64,000 nucleotides of DNA from positions 1,116,001-1,180,000 of the forward strand of contig OZ241752.1 of NCBI GenBank assembly GCA_965201155.1, written 5' to 3'. Position 1 is the stretch's first letter, and every line of letters begins with the position of its first letter. Below the pieces are notes generated by a model. That model was not told where the DNA came from. It was given only the letters and a program-made list of their open reading frames with translations, and did not search any database. This stretch comes from JANQOH01 sp965201155. Its GTDB lineage: Bacteria; Pseudomonadota; Alphaproteobacteria; UBA7887. Shown in pieces: positions 42,218 to 50,816 of this stretch. Made by a program: the position numbers and the translations under genes.

Positions 42218-42261
42218 GGGGTCTGACAGGGGTCTAATAGGGGTCTGACCGGGGTCTGATG
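42218..42261 (+). repeat. four tandem 11-bp units, G-quadruplex pattern
   Basis: Units GGGGTCTGACA, GGGGTCTAATA, GGGGTCTGACC, and GGGGTCTGATG follow without gaps. The four runs of four G are separated by three 7-base loops, which meets the usual definition of an intramolecular G-quadruplex. GGGGTC-type words also occur in REP-like elements, so an origin from such elements is possible. Confidence 0.85.
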
Positions 42262-42290
42262 GAAAACCAATCAGAGGTCAAGTCCGCGGG

Positions 42291-42395
42291 CGGATGGAGG
42301 ACATCGACACCGTTGGTCCGCACGCGGATGGTGTCGTCGTCATCGTCCAGCATGTCGATATCCGGCTCGCCGAAAATGACCAACAGATTGCCCTG
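42291..42395 (-). pseudogene. fragment of a DNA methyltransferase gene
   Basis: About 105 bp parallels 43723-43827 with a constant offset of 1432. On the minus strand it reads GNLLVIFGEPDIDMLDDDDD then TIRVRTNGVDVLHP, against GNLFVIFGEPDIDILDDDDD then TIRVRINGVDVFHP in the methyltransferase at 43438-46277. It is a relic of a second, deleted methyltransferase gene or of a local duplication. Confidence 0.8.
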
Positions 42396-42403
42396 CCGCC
42401 GGC

Positions 42404-42550
42404 GCTCGGTCTGAGCGTCATTCAGGAAGTGCTCCGGGTAGACCGCGCATTCCGGGCAGCAAATTGGCGCCGCGATCGGGGCGAAGCGTGTGCTTGATTG
42501 CATCGCAATCGATGCATAGGTTGAATCCTCGGTCGAACTGAGGAGGCAAT
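42404..42550 (+). repeat. promoter-region repeat, copy R2
   Basis: The counterpart of R1 (41528-41675). It ends with GAGGAGGCA just before the FitA start and so should carry that operon's ribosome site and perhaps its promoter and operator. Confidence 0.75.
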
Positions 42551-42553
42551 GCC

Positions 42554-42796
42554 GTGGCAAGCATCACGATCCGCAATCTCGACGAGGACGTAAAGACGCG
42601 TCTGCGGATACGCGCTGCGGAACACCACCGTTCCATGGAAGAAGAAGCGCGGCTGATCTTGCGCGCGGCTGTGCAACGGAAGGGACCGCCCGAGAATCTC
42701 GCGGCTGCGATACGAGCCCGCATCGCACCCCTCGGGGGCGTGGACCTGGAACTGCCGCCGCGCGGGCCGATGTGCGAGCCGCCAACCTTCGATTGA
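42554..42796 (+). CDS. FitA-like ribbon-helix-helix antitoxin
   Basis: An 80-residue antitoxin. ASITIRNLDEDVKTRLRIRA then AEHHRSMEEEARLILRAAV is the FitA/VapB ribbon-helix-helix domain that binds DNA; the tail with LELPPRGPMCEPPTFD contacts the toxin. It starts with GTG at 42554, 7 bases after GAGGAGG. It represses its own operon with FitB in known systems. The toxin gene follows 9 bp after the stop. Confidence 0.92.
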   Translation: MASITIRNLDEDVKTRLRIRAAEHHRSMEEEARLILRAAVQRKGPPENLAAAIRARIAPLGGVDLELPPRGPMCEPPTFD

Positions 42797-42805
42797 GGAC
42801 GGTCG

Positions 42806-43228
42806 GTGTTTCTGCTGGATACCAATGTCGTGTCGGAACTGTTGCGCCCGACGCCGGACCTCGCCGTCGAAACGTGGGTCGGGGCCCGCCGAGGGGCAGA
42901 CCTGTATTTCTCGGCAATCAGTGAAGCGGAGCTTCGCTACGGCGTGGCTATTTTGTCCCCAGGCCGGCGCCGGAACGCGCTTGCCTCGGCCGTCGAGGCG
43001 ATCCTGCGAGAGGATTTTCACGACCGGATTCTCCCGTTCGACAGCAAGGCTTCTGCAGCTTGGGCGGACATAGCTGCTACGCAGCGAGCGGCCGGGCGTG
43101 TCGTCGGGCCGATGGATTGCCAGATCGCGGCAATCGCCCGTTCGCGCGGTATGGCCGTTGCGACGCGTAACGTTCAACACTTCGAGGGCATAGATATCGA
43201 CGTCATCAATCCGTGGTCGCCCGTGTGA
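42806..43228 (+). CDS. FitB-like PIN domain toxin
   Basis: A 140-residue PIN ribonuclease. MFLLDTNVVSELLRPTPDLA carries the first Asp, FSAISEAELRYGVAIL the Glu, VGPMDCQIAAIARSRG the second Asp, and VATRNVQHFEGIDIDVINPW the last acidic position. All four are present, and the length is normal, so unlike three other toxins in this window it appears intact. GTG start. It forms an operon with the FitA gene. Confidence 0.92.
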   Translation: MFLLDTNVVSELLRPTPDLAVETWVGARRGADLYFSAISEAELRYGVAILSPGRRRNALASAVEAILREDFHDRILPFDSKASAAWADIAATQRAAGRVVGPMDCQIAAIARSRGMAVATRNVQHFEGIDIDVINPWSPV

Positions 43229-43402
43229 ACGGCGCCGTGCGCTACGCCCCGTGCGCCCACAGCTTCTTGTCCGCCGTCACCCTCGCAGCCACACGCTTCA
43301 TGCTCCCATACGTCGCACATGCAAAATTGAGTCCACATCCTGGAAGCTGTGTCATCGCCGCCGGGATGCAATCTCGGCCGGGCTTTCAGTTACTCCGCAT
43401 CA

Positions 43403-43422
43403 GGCAGGGTGTTGACCCTGCC
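43403..43422. terminator. hairpin after methyltransferase stop
   Basis: GGCAGGGT-GTTG-ACCCTGCC is a perfect 8-bp stem with a 4-base loop, 16 bp beyond the methyltransferase stop and between convergent genes. It lacks a T-run on either strand, so it may slow polymerase or protect the transcript end instead of acting as an intrinsic terminator. Confidence 0.35.
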
Positions 43423-43437
43423 ATTGGACGCTGCGCG

Positions 43438-46277
43438 TCACACCCGGAATACCTTCATCGCCTCGTCGCCGAGATGGTTGATGACCTTGACGGCAATGCG
43501 GCCCGAGGCCGGTCTCGGGAAGGGCCTTGAGATGTCGCTGTTGAGGGTGGCCCAGGCGTCGGCGTCGATCTCGGCCTTCAGCGTGGTTTTCAGTGCCTTG
43601 TACGGGTCGTTCGCGCCGAGAAAATAGGCGTGGCGGACGAAGAAGCTCTCCTCATTATAGTCGGTATCGACGAACCAGCAGGCGATGCCGTCCGGGCCGT
43701 CGCTGCGCACCTCGCCGCTGTTGGGGTGGAAGACATCCACGCCGTTGATCCGTACGCGGATGGTGTCGTCGTCATCGTCCAGTATGTCGATATCGGGCTC
43801 GCCGAAAATGACGAACAGATTGCCCTTGCCGGTGTTCTTCAGGTCGGCGGCCATGTGCAGGTCGGCGTTCATGCGCGCCTTGAGAACGGGGATGCGGCCC
43901 AGCCGTTCGAATTCGCTTGCGTGCGCGTCATAGCTGAAGGCGCAGGCGATCAGCACATCGAATCCGGCTTCGGCGGCTTCGCGTGCGGCGGCCGAGAGGT
44001 CGGGACGCGATACGGTGCCGAATTCCGGGCCGATAAAGATGCTGGCGCACCGTGTGGCGCCGGTTTCGCCGCCTCCCTCGACATAGCGGCCCTCCGCGCA
44101 GACATAAAGGCCGGGCCACGGGGTAAGCGACGCGAAGGCGATGCGGTTCTCCTTGTGCGCCTGCTGCACGCCCGCTGTCTTCAGATTTTCGAGGATCATG
44201 TCGGCAAAGTTCGGTGCCTCGCCATAGCCCAGCTTCTGGTCGGCAAGCGTGGAGAACAACTCGTCATTCTCGTCCACCGCTAGCATCCGGTGGGGGCTGA
44301 GGCTTTCAACGGTGAAGGGGCCGGCAACGCGAACGCGCGACTTGTCCTCATAGGGCTTGTCGTAGAGATATTCCTGATCCGCCTTGGCGGCGATAGAGGC
44401 GTCGATTTCCTTCTGCCGCGCGATGCGAGCCTGCCAGAAGCCTTCAAGCGCCGCTGCAGCAGAGTCTGGCCAATCGGCAGGCGTCGCGCGCGGAACTTCC
44501 CACTCCATGAAACCACCTGCCGGTGCTTCCTTGCCCGAGGGCATGGTGATGATGCCGGAGGCCGTGAAGTCGATCTGCGTCCCTTTCCGAGCGCCGGTCT
44601 CCACGAGGAAGGGTACGGTGTGACCTTTGAGCGCCATGTTCAGATCGGCCAGCGCCTCCTCCACCGCCGGCTGGTATTGCTCGTGAATGACATCGATCTC
44701 GGCGTTGTTGGCAATCGAACCCAACGTGATGTGCGGCACCCGCTGGTAGACAAAGCCTTGGCGGATGTCGCCGACGGTCGGTGCCTCGGGGGGGGGGGGG
44801 GGGGGCTTTGAGTGAGTTCGGCTTCCTTGCGCTGTCCTTCCGGGCTGTCGCTGAGCAGATACCAAGGGTAGCGCGCGCCCATGACGCGCGCACGGGCCAG
44901 TGCGAGCGCGACACGGGAGGTGTCAACCGTGATCCAGCGGCGTCCCCACTGCTCGGCCACGTACGCAGTAGTACCGGACCCGCAGGTCGGGTCGAGCACG
45001 AGATCGCCCGGGTCGGTGGTCATTAGGATGCAACGTTGGATAACTTCATTGTTTGTTTCAACGACAAATTGCGGGTCATTGACTCCACCTAGCCCGCCCC
45101 ACCAGTTGGTCAGCGCTACATAAGGAAAATCTGAATACATCTTCTTGTAGGTAAATGTGCGTTTGCCAACAATTACTCTGTCTGCATTGCCCAACCTCGT
45201 CATTCCGGGTGTCGATCCGTCACTCGTTCGGACAGTTGTCTTCCAACAATTCCCGGATTTTGGTGCGAATTTTACGCCGTGATGCGTGAACGGAAGGCTC
45301 TGGTTTGCCCTGACTCCACCGCTCGTAAGATTGTCGGGCCACTCCATCCTAATATCCTCCTTTACTTGGAATATTTGGCGAAACTTAGGTCCGTAGTCCC
45401 GTCGAGGCGTTCTCGAATACCACAAGAGAAAATCATTAATGGGATCCATATAGTTACTTTTTTGATTCCCCTTTTTCATGAAAGGAATCGATACGACGTA
45501 GGTTTCTGGGCCAAACACCTCATCCATCACCGCCCGCACGCGATGCACATTCTCATCGCCGATCTGCACGAAGATCGAGCCGCTTTCCGTCAACAAGTCG
45601 CGTGCGACGGTCAGCCGGTCGCGCAGGTAGCTCAGATAGGAGTGGATGCCGTCGCGCCAGGTGTCGCGGAAAGCCTTTACCTGCTCCGGTTCGCGGGTGA
45701 TGTGTTCGGCCTTGCCGTCCTTTACATCGCGGCTGGTGGTGGACCACTGGAAGTTGGAGTTGAACTTGATACCATAGGGCGGGTCGATATAGATGCACTG
45801 CACCTTGCCGCGCAGCCCCTCACGCTCGGCAAGCGATGCCATGACCTGCAGGCTGTCGCCCAGGATCATCCGGTTCGACCAGTTGGCATCGTGGCGGTAG
45901 AACTCGGTCTTCGCCGCGCTGTTCGGCAGGCCGTTGAAGTCGGCAAAGAGGTCGGGCGCAGCGGCGGACGCCTCATCGCGCCGCCGCTTCGACTGCCGCA
46001 TCAGGTCATCGATCAGAACCTTGGGATGCACCTTCTCCTGGATGTAGAGAGGCGGTGCCTGGATGGAAAACTCCGACGCGTCCTGCTGGTCCTTGCCACG
46101 CCAGACAAGCTGCGGGTCGAGGTCCCGGTTGCGCCGGTCATAGGCGACCTGGATCGGCGACTTGTCCTCCTCCGTCATGACAGAGTGGTATTCCGCCGTC
46201 GGGATATTGCGCCGCGACGCCTCCCCGTGAGTCAGGCTCGCAACAGACCTGGGCTTGCCCTTCTTGCCGCGCGCCAT
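43438..46277 (-). CDS. site-specific DNA methyltransferase (N6-adenine, beta class), frame broken by poly-G tract
   Basis: Two frames cover one protein. The first, from 46277 (MARGKKGKPRSVASLTHGEA), has motif IV CIYIDPPYGIKF (DPPYG at 165-169) and, near residue 430, motif I VLDPTCGSGTTAYVAEQW, the beta-class order of type III Mod enzymes. It reaches the 18-C tract on the coding strand and then reads out of frame to a stop at 44640. The second frame continues with EAPTVGDIRQGFVYQRVPHI to the end. With 16 or 19 C residues the frames join into about 945 residues, the size of relatives; with 18 as written the gene is off. It lies 3 bp after the DUF2283 gene and downstream of the restriction gene. 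Confidence 0.88.
44788..44805 (+). repeat. 18-base poly-G tract (poly-C in the methyltransferase gene)
   Basis: An uninterrupted run of 18 G on the plus strand within the methyltransferase coding region, between AGTC/AAAG-side codons and the EAPTVGDIRQG segment. No other homopolymer in the window approaches this length. Slipped-strand mispairing at such tracts switches type III methyltransferases in several pathogens. In the present state the reading frame is broken. Confidence 0.95.
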
Positions 46278-46280
46278 GGT

Positions 46281-46496
46281 TCAGGCGGCCTTGGTGGAAC
46301 GCAGGGGCAGCGCCTCGGTCTCCAGTATCGAGAGATCGAGGCGCCGTGAAGCCCGGTCGATGTCGAAACCGACCACTTCGCCATCAGCGTCCAGATCGAC
46401 ATTCAACCCGTCCGAAATCTCGCGCACCTCCACCCCGGGGCCGGCCTTGAACTCGACGTACAGGCTGTCTGTATCGGGATAGTACCGGAGTTTCAT
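46281..46496 (-). CDS. DUF2283 domain-containing protein
   Basis: A 71-residue protein. MKLRYYPDTDSLYVEFKAGP then VEVREISDGLNVDLDADGEV then VGFDIDRASRRL is a clear DUF2283 domain. DUF2283 proteins are commonly coded beside small RelE/DUF4258-like proteins and are thought to be antitoxins, though this is not firmly shown. Its start overlaps the stop of the preceding small gene by 4 bp, and it ends 3 bp before the methyltransferase. Confidence 0.88.
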   Translation of the reverse strand: MKLRYYPDTDSLYVEFKAGPGVEVREISDGLNVDLDADGEVVGFDIDRASRRLDLSILETEALPLRSTKAA

Positions 46497-46744
46497 TCCT
46501 GCTTCCTTCTGAATCCGCGATCGAAGAAGGCGTTGTGAATCGTCTTTCCATCGACCAAGGTTACCACGCGAAGAACGCGCGGCGTAGGGTCGCCGGCAAG
46601 CACGGCCTCACCCCAATAACGCACGCGCCCGTTCGGCTGTACTTCCCGACGAAGAGGCGCCGCAACGATTTCCGCGCATCGGTCCGGGTCGACATAGGGC
46701 CGTTTCCGCCGCCCCTGTTCCTCGAAATACCGCGTTGTTTTCAT
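46493..46744 (-). CDS. small protein paired with DUF2283 (DUF4258-like)
   Basis: An 83-residue basic protein. MKTTRYFEEQGRRKRPYVDP then IVAAPLRREVQPNGRVRYWG then LRVVTLVDGKTIHNAFFDRG matches small partners of DUF2283, with a RelE-like pattern of basic and aromatic residues. The ATG at 46744 gives the usual N-terminus; a start at 46804 would overlap the leader. It sits between the restriction gene (64 bp) and DUF2283 (4-bp overlap). Toxin activity is inferred only. Confidence 0.75.
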   Translation of the reverse strand: MKTTRYFEEQGRRKRPYVDPDRCAEIVAAPLRREVQPNGRVRYWGEAVLAGDPTPRVLRVVTLVDGKTIHNAFFDRGFRRKQE

Positions 46745-46807
46745 GCGGAAGCACTTGCGGGAAACAGGCCGCGGACAGGTTCCTCGAACCTCCCCTCGCC
46801 ACAATGA

Positions 46808-49800
46808 TCATCCAGCGGGATCGCTTCGCCGCCTCGGTATGTCATCGAGGTCGGGAGCGCTGCCGCCGGCTCGGGCCAGCCAGTTTGCGGCATGAATTTC
46901 AGACTCCGCACGGGACTGCTCGTCCGCGTCGTCGCACTTCTCTTCCACTATTCGCGCCAGTTCACTCTCCATGGCGTAGACATCCCTGCACTCGGCGAAT
47001 GCCCATCGGCCATGGTTGCGCAGCGCGTTCACCCCCGGCACCCACTGGCGGTCCATCGTCGATTTCTTGTCCTTCGCATCCTCCCTGCGATACCCCTTGA
47101 TCTCGACGATGAGATGCAGCAGATCATCCTCGCCCCGCCCGTCATCCACCAGCACAATGAAATCGGGGAGGTACCTGCGCGGCTCGGCGCCGCTGAGATA
47201 CGGTATCTCGAACCCGAGACCGTGGTTCTTGACCCAGGTGCGGATGCGGGGATGCGCCTCGGCAACGCGGCAGAACTCCGCTTCCCATTCGCTGTCACAG
47301 ACCGCAAAATTGACATGGCAGCGGCGTGCGTCGGTCTTCCATAGCGTGTGCTTCGATGTCGCAAAACTTACATGGGCTGTCGAACCGACCGGATTATAGG
47401 GGTCAAGCACGGCCTTGACCGCGCGGTCATCCGCGTGCCGGGCGGCGATACCCTGCATGATGCGTTCGCACGCCATGTCCTGAAGCGACGGATACATGAG
47501 CTGCGCCGGGTAGGTGCCGCCCTTGCAGACGAGATGGTTCTCCAGCCAGTAACGCGAAATCCGCTTGAGTTGCCCGAACAAGTGCAGCTTGGGCTGCTCT
47601 CCCTTATCCCTCCATTTCGTTTCCAGCAGCCGCTGGGTGAGGTGAAAAAGGACGGTCTGGAGGCGGCGATCACCGGTATGCCGCAGATTGAGGTCCACAC
47701 CCTCGCCGATAATGCCTTCATTATGGGTGACCGAAGGACCGACGAGTTCGGGTGTCAGCTCCAGGGTCGAGTCGTCGTCAAATCGGGCCTGCAACGTTTC
47801 TTCCGGCAACTCGATACGGTAGCCGGTGACGCGGGGAAAGCGGATCTCGCAGGCATTGCGCTCCGGGGAAACCGCTGCGACTTGCACCGTCTTGCGAGGC
47901 CGTTGCGGCGGCGCAACCACCGGGCTCGCCGTGAAATCGAAGGGAATGCCGAGCACATCGGCATATTCCACGGGCAACACGCCCTCGTCGTTCAGCTCGT
48001 AGGACTGCCGGCGCAGCGCCCGGCCCACCGCCTGCTCGCACAGAAGCTGGGTGCCGAACGCACGCACGCCGAGCACATGGGTGACCGTGTTGGCATCCCA
48101 TCCCTCCGTCAGCATCGAGACCGAGACGACGCAGCGGATCGTCCCGCCCAATTGCCCGGGCTTGCCGACGGTGTTCATGACCTCGCGCAGAAGGTCCTGA
48201 TCGGAGATGCTGTCGCCGGCGCGAACATCGCCCGTGCGTTGGACCCGCTCGCGGCGAAAACGCGCAATCTCGTCCGCCGCCATGGTGCGGAAATTCCTGT
48301 CCAGCGCCTCTCCCGATTCAAGCTGCTCACTGTCGATCAGAAGCGTCCGCGGGCGCGCCAGGGGAGAACCGTCCTCATCGAAATTCCGGAACAGTTCGAG
48401 GCGTCCGTTCTCCAGTGTCGTGGAGTCGTCCGGGTTCTTGCGGTGAAAGCCGGAAATGTAGTCGTAGATCAGCTTCGAGGTCGCGGTGTTGTTGCAGACC
48501 ACGATGAAGCAGGGCGGAACCTCGATGCCCGCCTCGCGCCACAACCGGAAGGTCTTTTCATAATGGCCGTAAAGCGCTTCGAGCGCGGTCTGCAAGGTTG
48601 CCGGAATCTTGAGCGGGTCGAGGCCGGAAGCCTTGCTGAGGCCCTTCTTCGGCATGTCCTTGCGGATATGTTCCCACAGCGTGCGAAATATCGGCATGTC
48701 GCCGCGGGGCACATTATCGGCAACCGGCACGCGGGGAAGCTTGACGATGCCGCACTCGATCGCGTCCATCAACGAGAAGTTGCTCATCACCCACGGAAAC
48801 AGCGTGCCCTCCGCATAGCCTGAACCGCGCAGGAAAAACGGTGTCGCCGACAGGTCGATCACACGGGCAAGGCCAAGTTGTTCTCCTACCGCCTCCAGCC
48901 CTGAAATCCACAGCCGCGCCGCCTCGCGATTCTTCGCGGCCTCCTTCCGGTCGTCGCCCTTGAGATTGCCTTCATCGTCGTCGCCGGGGTTTTCACGGTA
49001 GCAATGATGCGCTTCGTCGTTGAGTGCGAGCACGTTCTTCATGCCCATGAGTTCAGGCATGACTCGCTTGAGCATCTGGCCTTCGGTTTCAGTGGAACGA
49101 AGCTCCGGGCCGCGGCCCTGGAGAAGCCTGCGCCCGCCCTTCGATACCTCCATTGTCTCGCGGCGCTTGAAAGCGTGGAAGTTGGTGATGACAATCCTTG
49201 CCCGGTCGAGATCGCCCAGCATGTCGGCGGGAACAAGTTCGCGGCTCCGGTAATAGCTGTCCGGGTCATTGGGCTGAAGCACGCGAAGCCGGTCCTTGAT
49301 GGTGATGCCGGGCGTTACCACCAGGAAGCCGCGGGTGAAGCGGCGGCTGCGGGGGTGGCGGATGGCGTTGATCGTCTGCCACGCAATCAGCATCGCCATG
49401 ACAGTGGTCTTGCCGGCGCCGGTGGCAAGCTTCAGCGCCAGTCTGGCGAGGCCCGGATTCGCCTGTTCATTCACCTTGTCCAGATACTCGACAAAGCCTC
49501 GCCCGGCGCTGCCCGATGCCGGCGCCGCCTCGGTCAGCCAGATCACCGTTTCCACCGCCTCCACCTGGCAGAAGAACGGGCGGTAGTGGTTGAACCGGTG
49601 GTGGCGCCAATGGCGAAGCAGCCGCGCCGTCTCCGGCGTAACGCGCCATTGGTCCCGGGGCAGCGTGCGCCAGTGGTCCACTGCATTGCGGACGCCGTTG
49701 ATCACTTGCATCCGTTCATATTGCTGGTCTTCCGTCCCGACCCGCCGCGCTTCCTCGTCGAGGACAAGTGCCTGCTGAGCGCCCTTGCGCTTCTTCGGCT

Positions 49801-49951
49801 TCGGGATCGGCGAGATGAACGAGACCTGGCGGCGCTGGTCGAGAATGCGATTCGTGGGTTGGCCGCTGTCATCCAGCGCCCAGTGGTGCGCCGGACATTT
49901 GTAGGGGGAATTCAGGATCGGGCTGTCGAAAAAGTGGATGTTCGAAGTCAT
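46808..49951 (-). CDS. restriction endonuclease subunit (type III Res-like helicase-nuclease)
   Basis: A 1047-residue protein. The N-terminus MTSNIHFFDSPILNSPYKCP then HHWALDDSGQPTNRI is typical of a distinct family of stand-alone Res proteins (BPTD_3080-like). Walker A is LKLATGAGKTTVM (about 172-184), the DEAH box is LNDEAHHCYRE, motif VI is QAVGRALRRQSYEL after SMLTEGWDANTVTHVLG, and the C-terminal PD-(D/E)xK nuclease is RRYLPDFIVL with LIVEIKGYRRED. All required motifs seem present, so cleavage is possible even if the methyltransferase is off. It is the first gene of the operon; the usual mod-res order is reversed. Confidence 0.9.
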   Translation of the reverse strand: MTSNIHFFDSPILNSPYKCPAHHWALDDSGQPTNRILDQRRQVSFISPIPKPKKRKGAQQALVLDEEARRVGTEDQQYERMQVINGVRNAVDHWRTLPRDQWRVTPETARLLRHWRHHRFNHYRPFFCQVEAVETVIWLTEAAPASGSAGRGFVEYLDKVNEQANPGLARLALKLATGAGKTTVMAMLIAWQTINAIRHPRSRRFTRGFLVVTPGITIKDRLRVLQPNDPDSYYRSRELVPADMLGDLDRARIVITNFHAFKRRETMEVSKGGRRLLQGRGPELRSTETEGQMLKRVMPELMGMKNVLALNDEAHHCYRENPGDDDEGNLKGDDRKEAAKNREAARLWISGLEAVGEQLGLARVIDLSATPFFLRGSGYAEGTLFPWVMSNFSLMDAIECGIVKLPRVPVADNVPRGDMPIFRTLWEHIRKDMPKKGLSKASGLDPLKIPATLQTALEALYGHYEKTFRLWREAGIEVPPCFIVVCNNTATSKLIYDYISGFHRKNPDDSTTLENGRLELFRNFDEDGSPLARPRTLLIDSEQLESGEALDRNFRTMAADEIARFRRERVQRTGDVRAGDSISDQDLLREVMNTVGKPGQLGGTIRCVVSVSMLTEGWDANTVTHVLGVRAFGTQLLCEQAVGRALRRQSYELNDEGVLPVEYADVLGIPFDFTASPVVAPPQRPRKTVQVAAVSPERNACEIRFPRVTGYRIELPEETLQARFDDDSTLELTPELVGPSVTHNEGIIGEGVDLNLRHTGDRRLQTVLFHLTQRLLETKWRDKGEQPKLHLFGQLKRISRYWLENHLVCKGGTYPAQLMYPSLQDMACERIMQGIAARHADDRAVKAVLDPYNPVGSTAHVSFATSKHTLWKTDARRCHVNFAVCDSEWEAEFCRVAEAHPRIRTWVKNHGLGFEIPYLSGAEPRRYLPDFIVLVDDGRGEDDLLHLIVEIKGYRREDAKDKKSTMDRQWVPGVNALRNHGRWAFAECRDVYAMESELARIVEEKCDDADEQSRAESEIHAANWLARAGGSAPDLDDIPRRRSDPAG

Positions 49952-50321
49952 GCTGATATGTCGCCCCGGTCCGACGCGCCAGGAAGCACAGGGAATGCTG
50001 CGCCGCAGATTGCCGCGGCCAATATAGCCGATCCCGAAAAACAGGGCAGCAAGGAAACGGGTTCGCGCGCCTTGCCTGGACTACCTGCCATCGCGCCTGA
50101 GAGTCGGAAGCATGTGAAGCGCATGACGGCGCTGCCGAAAATACATCCGGCCTCCTGTCCGATGCGAGCGCGTGCGCCGGCTTGATTGCGGGGCGGTCGT
50201 TCGTTATTTTCCCCGCACCTGCTCGTCTCCTCGTCTGTGCGCCCTCGTTTCGGCGCTCGCGCCGCAGCGCCGCCGAGAGAGAGCACCCCCACCGTCACAC
50301 TGTTTGCGAGGATAGAAACCC
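49952..50321. other. divergent intergenic region between restriction operon and cytochrome c
   Basis: About 370 bp with no gene. It must carry the leftward promoter of the restriction operon and the rightward promoter of the cytochrome gene. I see no confident -35/-10 pair or operator. GAGGA lies before the GTG start of the cytochrome. Confidence 0.4.
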
Positions 50322-50705
50322 GTGCCGAAAAGCAAATTGACCATCGCCGCCATGTTCGGCGCCTTTCTTGCGGTCTCCGCGCTGCCTGCCGCCGCGCAGG
50401 ACCTCGACAACGGCGCGAAGGTCTGGAAAAAATGCAAGGCTTGCCACACACTCGAAGAAGGCGGCAAGAACAAGATCGGGCCGAACCTGTTCGGCACCAT
50501 CGGCAAGCCGGCCGGGCAGGTGGAAGGCTTCAGATATTCCAAGAAGTTCCTCGAAGCAGGCCTGGTCTGGGATCAGGAAACCATGACTGCCTGGCTCACC
50601 AGCCCGCGCGACGTGGTTCGCGGCACAAAAATGGCGTTCCCGGGCCTGCGGAAAGAGGAAGATATCGTCGATGTGATCGCCTATATGATCTCGGAAGGCG
50701 GCTGA
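50322..50705 (+). CDS. class I c-type cytochrome (c2-like)
   Basis: A 127-residue exported cytochrome. The Sec signal covers residues 1-25 (AAMFGAFLAVSALPAAAQ, cleavage after AAAQ or AQ). Haem attaches at CKACH; the sixth ligand is probably the Met in GTKMAFPGLRKEEDIVDVIA. GPNLFGTIGKPAGQVEGFRY is the conserved middle. It moves electrons in the periplasm. It starts with GTG after GAGGA, and a terminator follows at 50734. The placement beside a cox-type cluster suggests, but does not prove, that it serves that enzyme. Confidence 0.93.
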   Translation: MPKSKLTIAAMFGAFLAVSALPAAAQDLDNGAKVWKKCKACHTLEEGGKNKIGPNLFGTIGKPAGQVEGFRYSKKFLEAGLVWDQETMTAWLTSPRDVVRGTKMAFPGLRKEEDIVDVIAYMISEGG

Positions 50706-50733
50706 CCCTGACGCCAGGGGCGAAACCCGCACA

Positions 50734-50758
50734 GGGCCGGGCCTCGCCCGGCCCTTTT
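50734..50758 (+). terminator. intrinsic terminator after cytochrome c
   Basis: A perfect 9-bp stem, GGGCCGGGC with GCCCGGCCC, a 3-base loop CTC and four T residues. It lies 28 bp after the cytochrome stop and separates it from coxG. Confidence 0.85.
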
Positions 50759-50816
50759 GTTGCCCGCCTGCGGCCGCGATGCCATGCTGCCGGCAGCCAC
50801 CCGGAGGCGAACCGCC

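Larger units (their letters stand above)
42206..42553. other. non-coding region with G-rich tandem repeat, methyltransferase fragment and R2
   Basis: About 350 bp. In order: an 11-bp tandem repeat (42218-42261), a copy of part of the methyltransferase gene (42291-42395), and the promoter-like repeat R2 (42404-42550) that leads into the FitA gene. No intact gene. Confidence 0.6.

Noticed and set aside
42218..42261. Tandem repeat considered as a CRISPR-like array
   Set aside because: Units are only 11 bp and contiguous, with no spacers and no cas genes.
44788..44805. Poly-G tract as a pure sequencing artefact
   Set aside because: It cannot be excluded, but its position in a methyltransferase, exactly at the frame change and in a variable linker, fits a genuine contingency tract; kept as a finding with the caveat stated.
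47348..48823. A 491-codon plus-strand frame inside the restriction gene
   Set aside because: It is antisense to the helicase-nuclease, whose Walker, DEAH and nuclease motifs are all on the minus strand.
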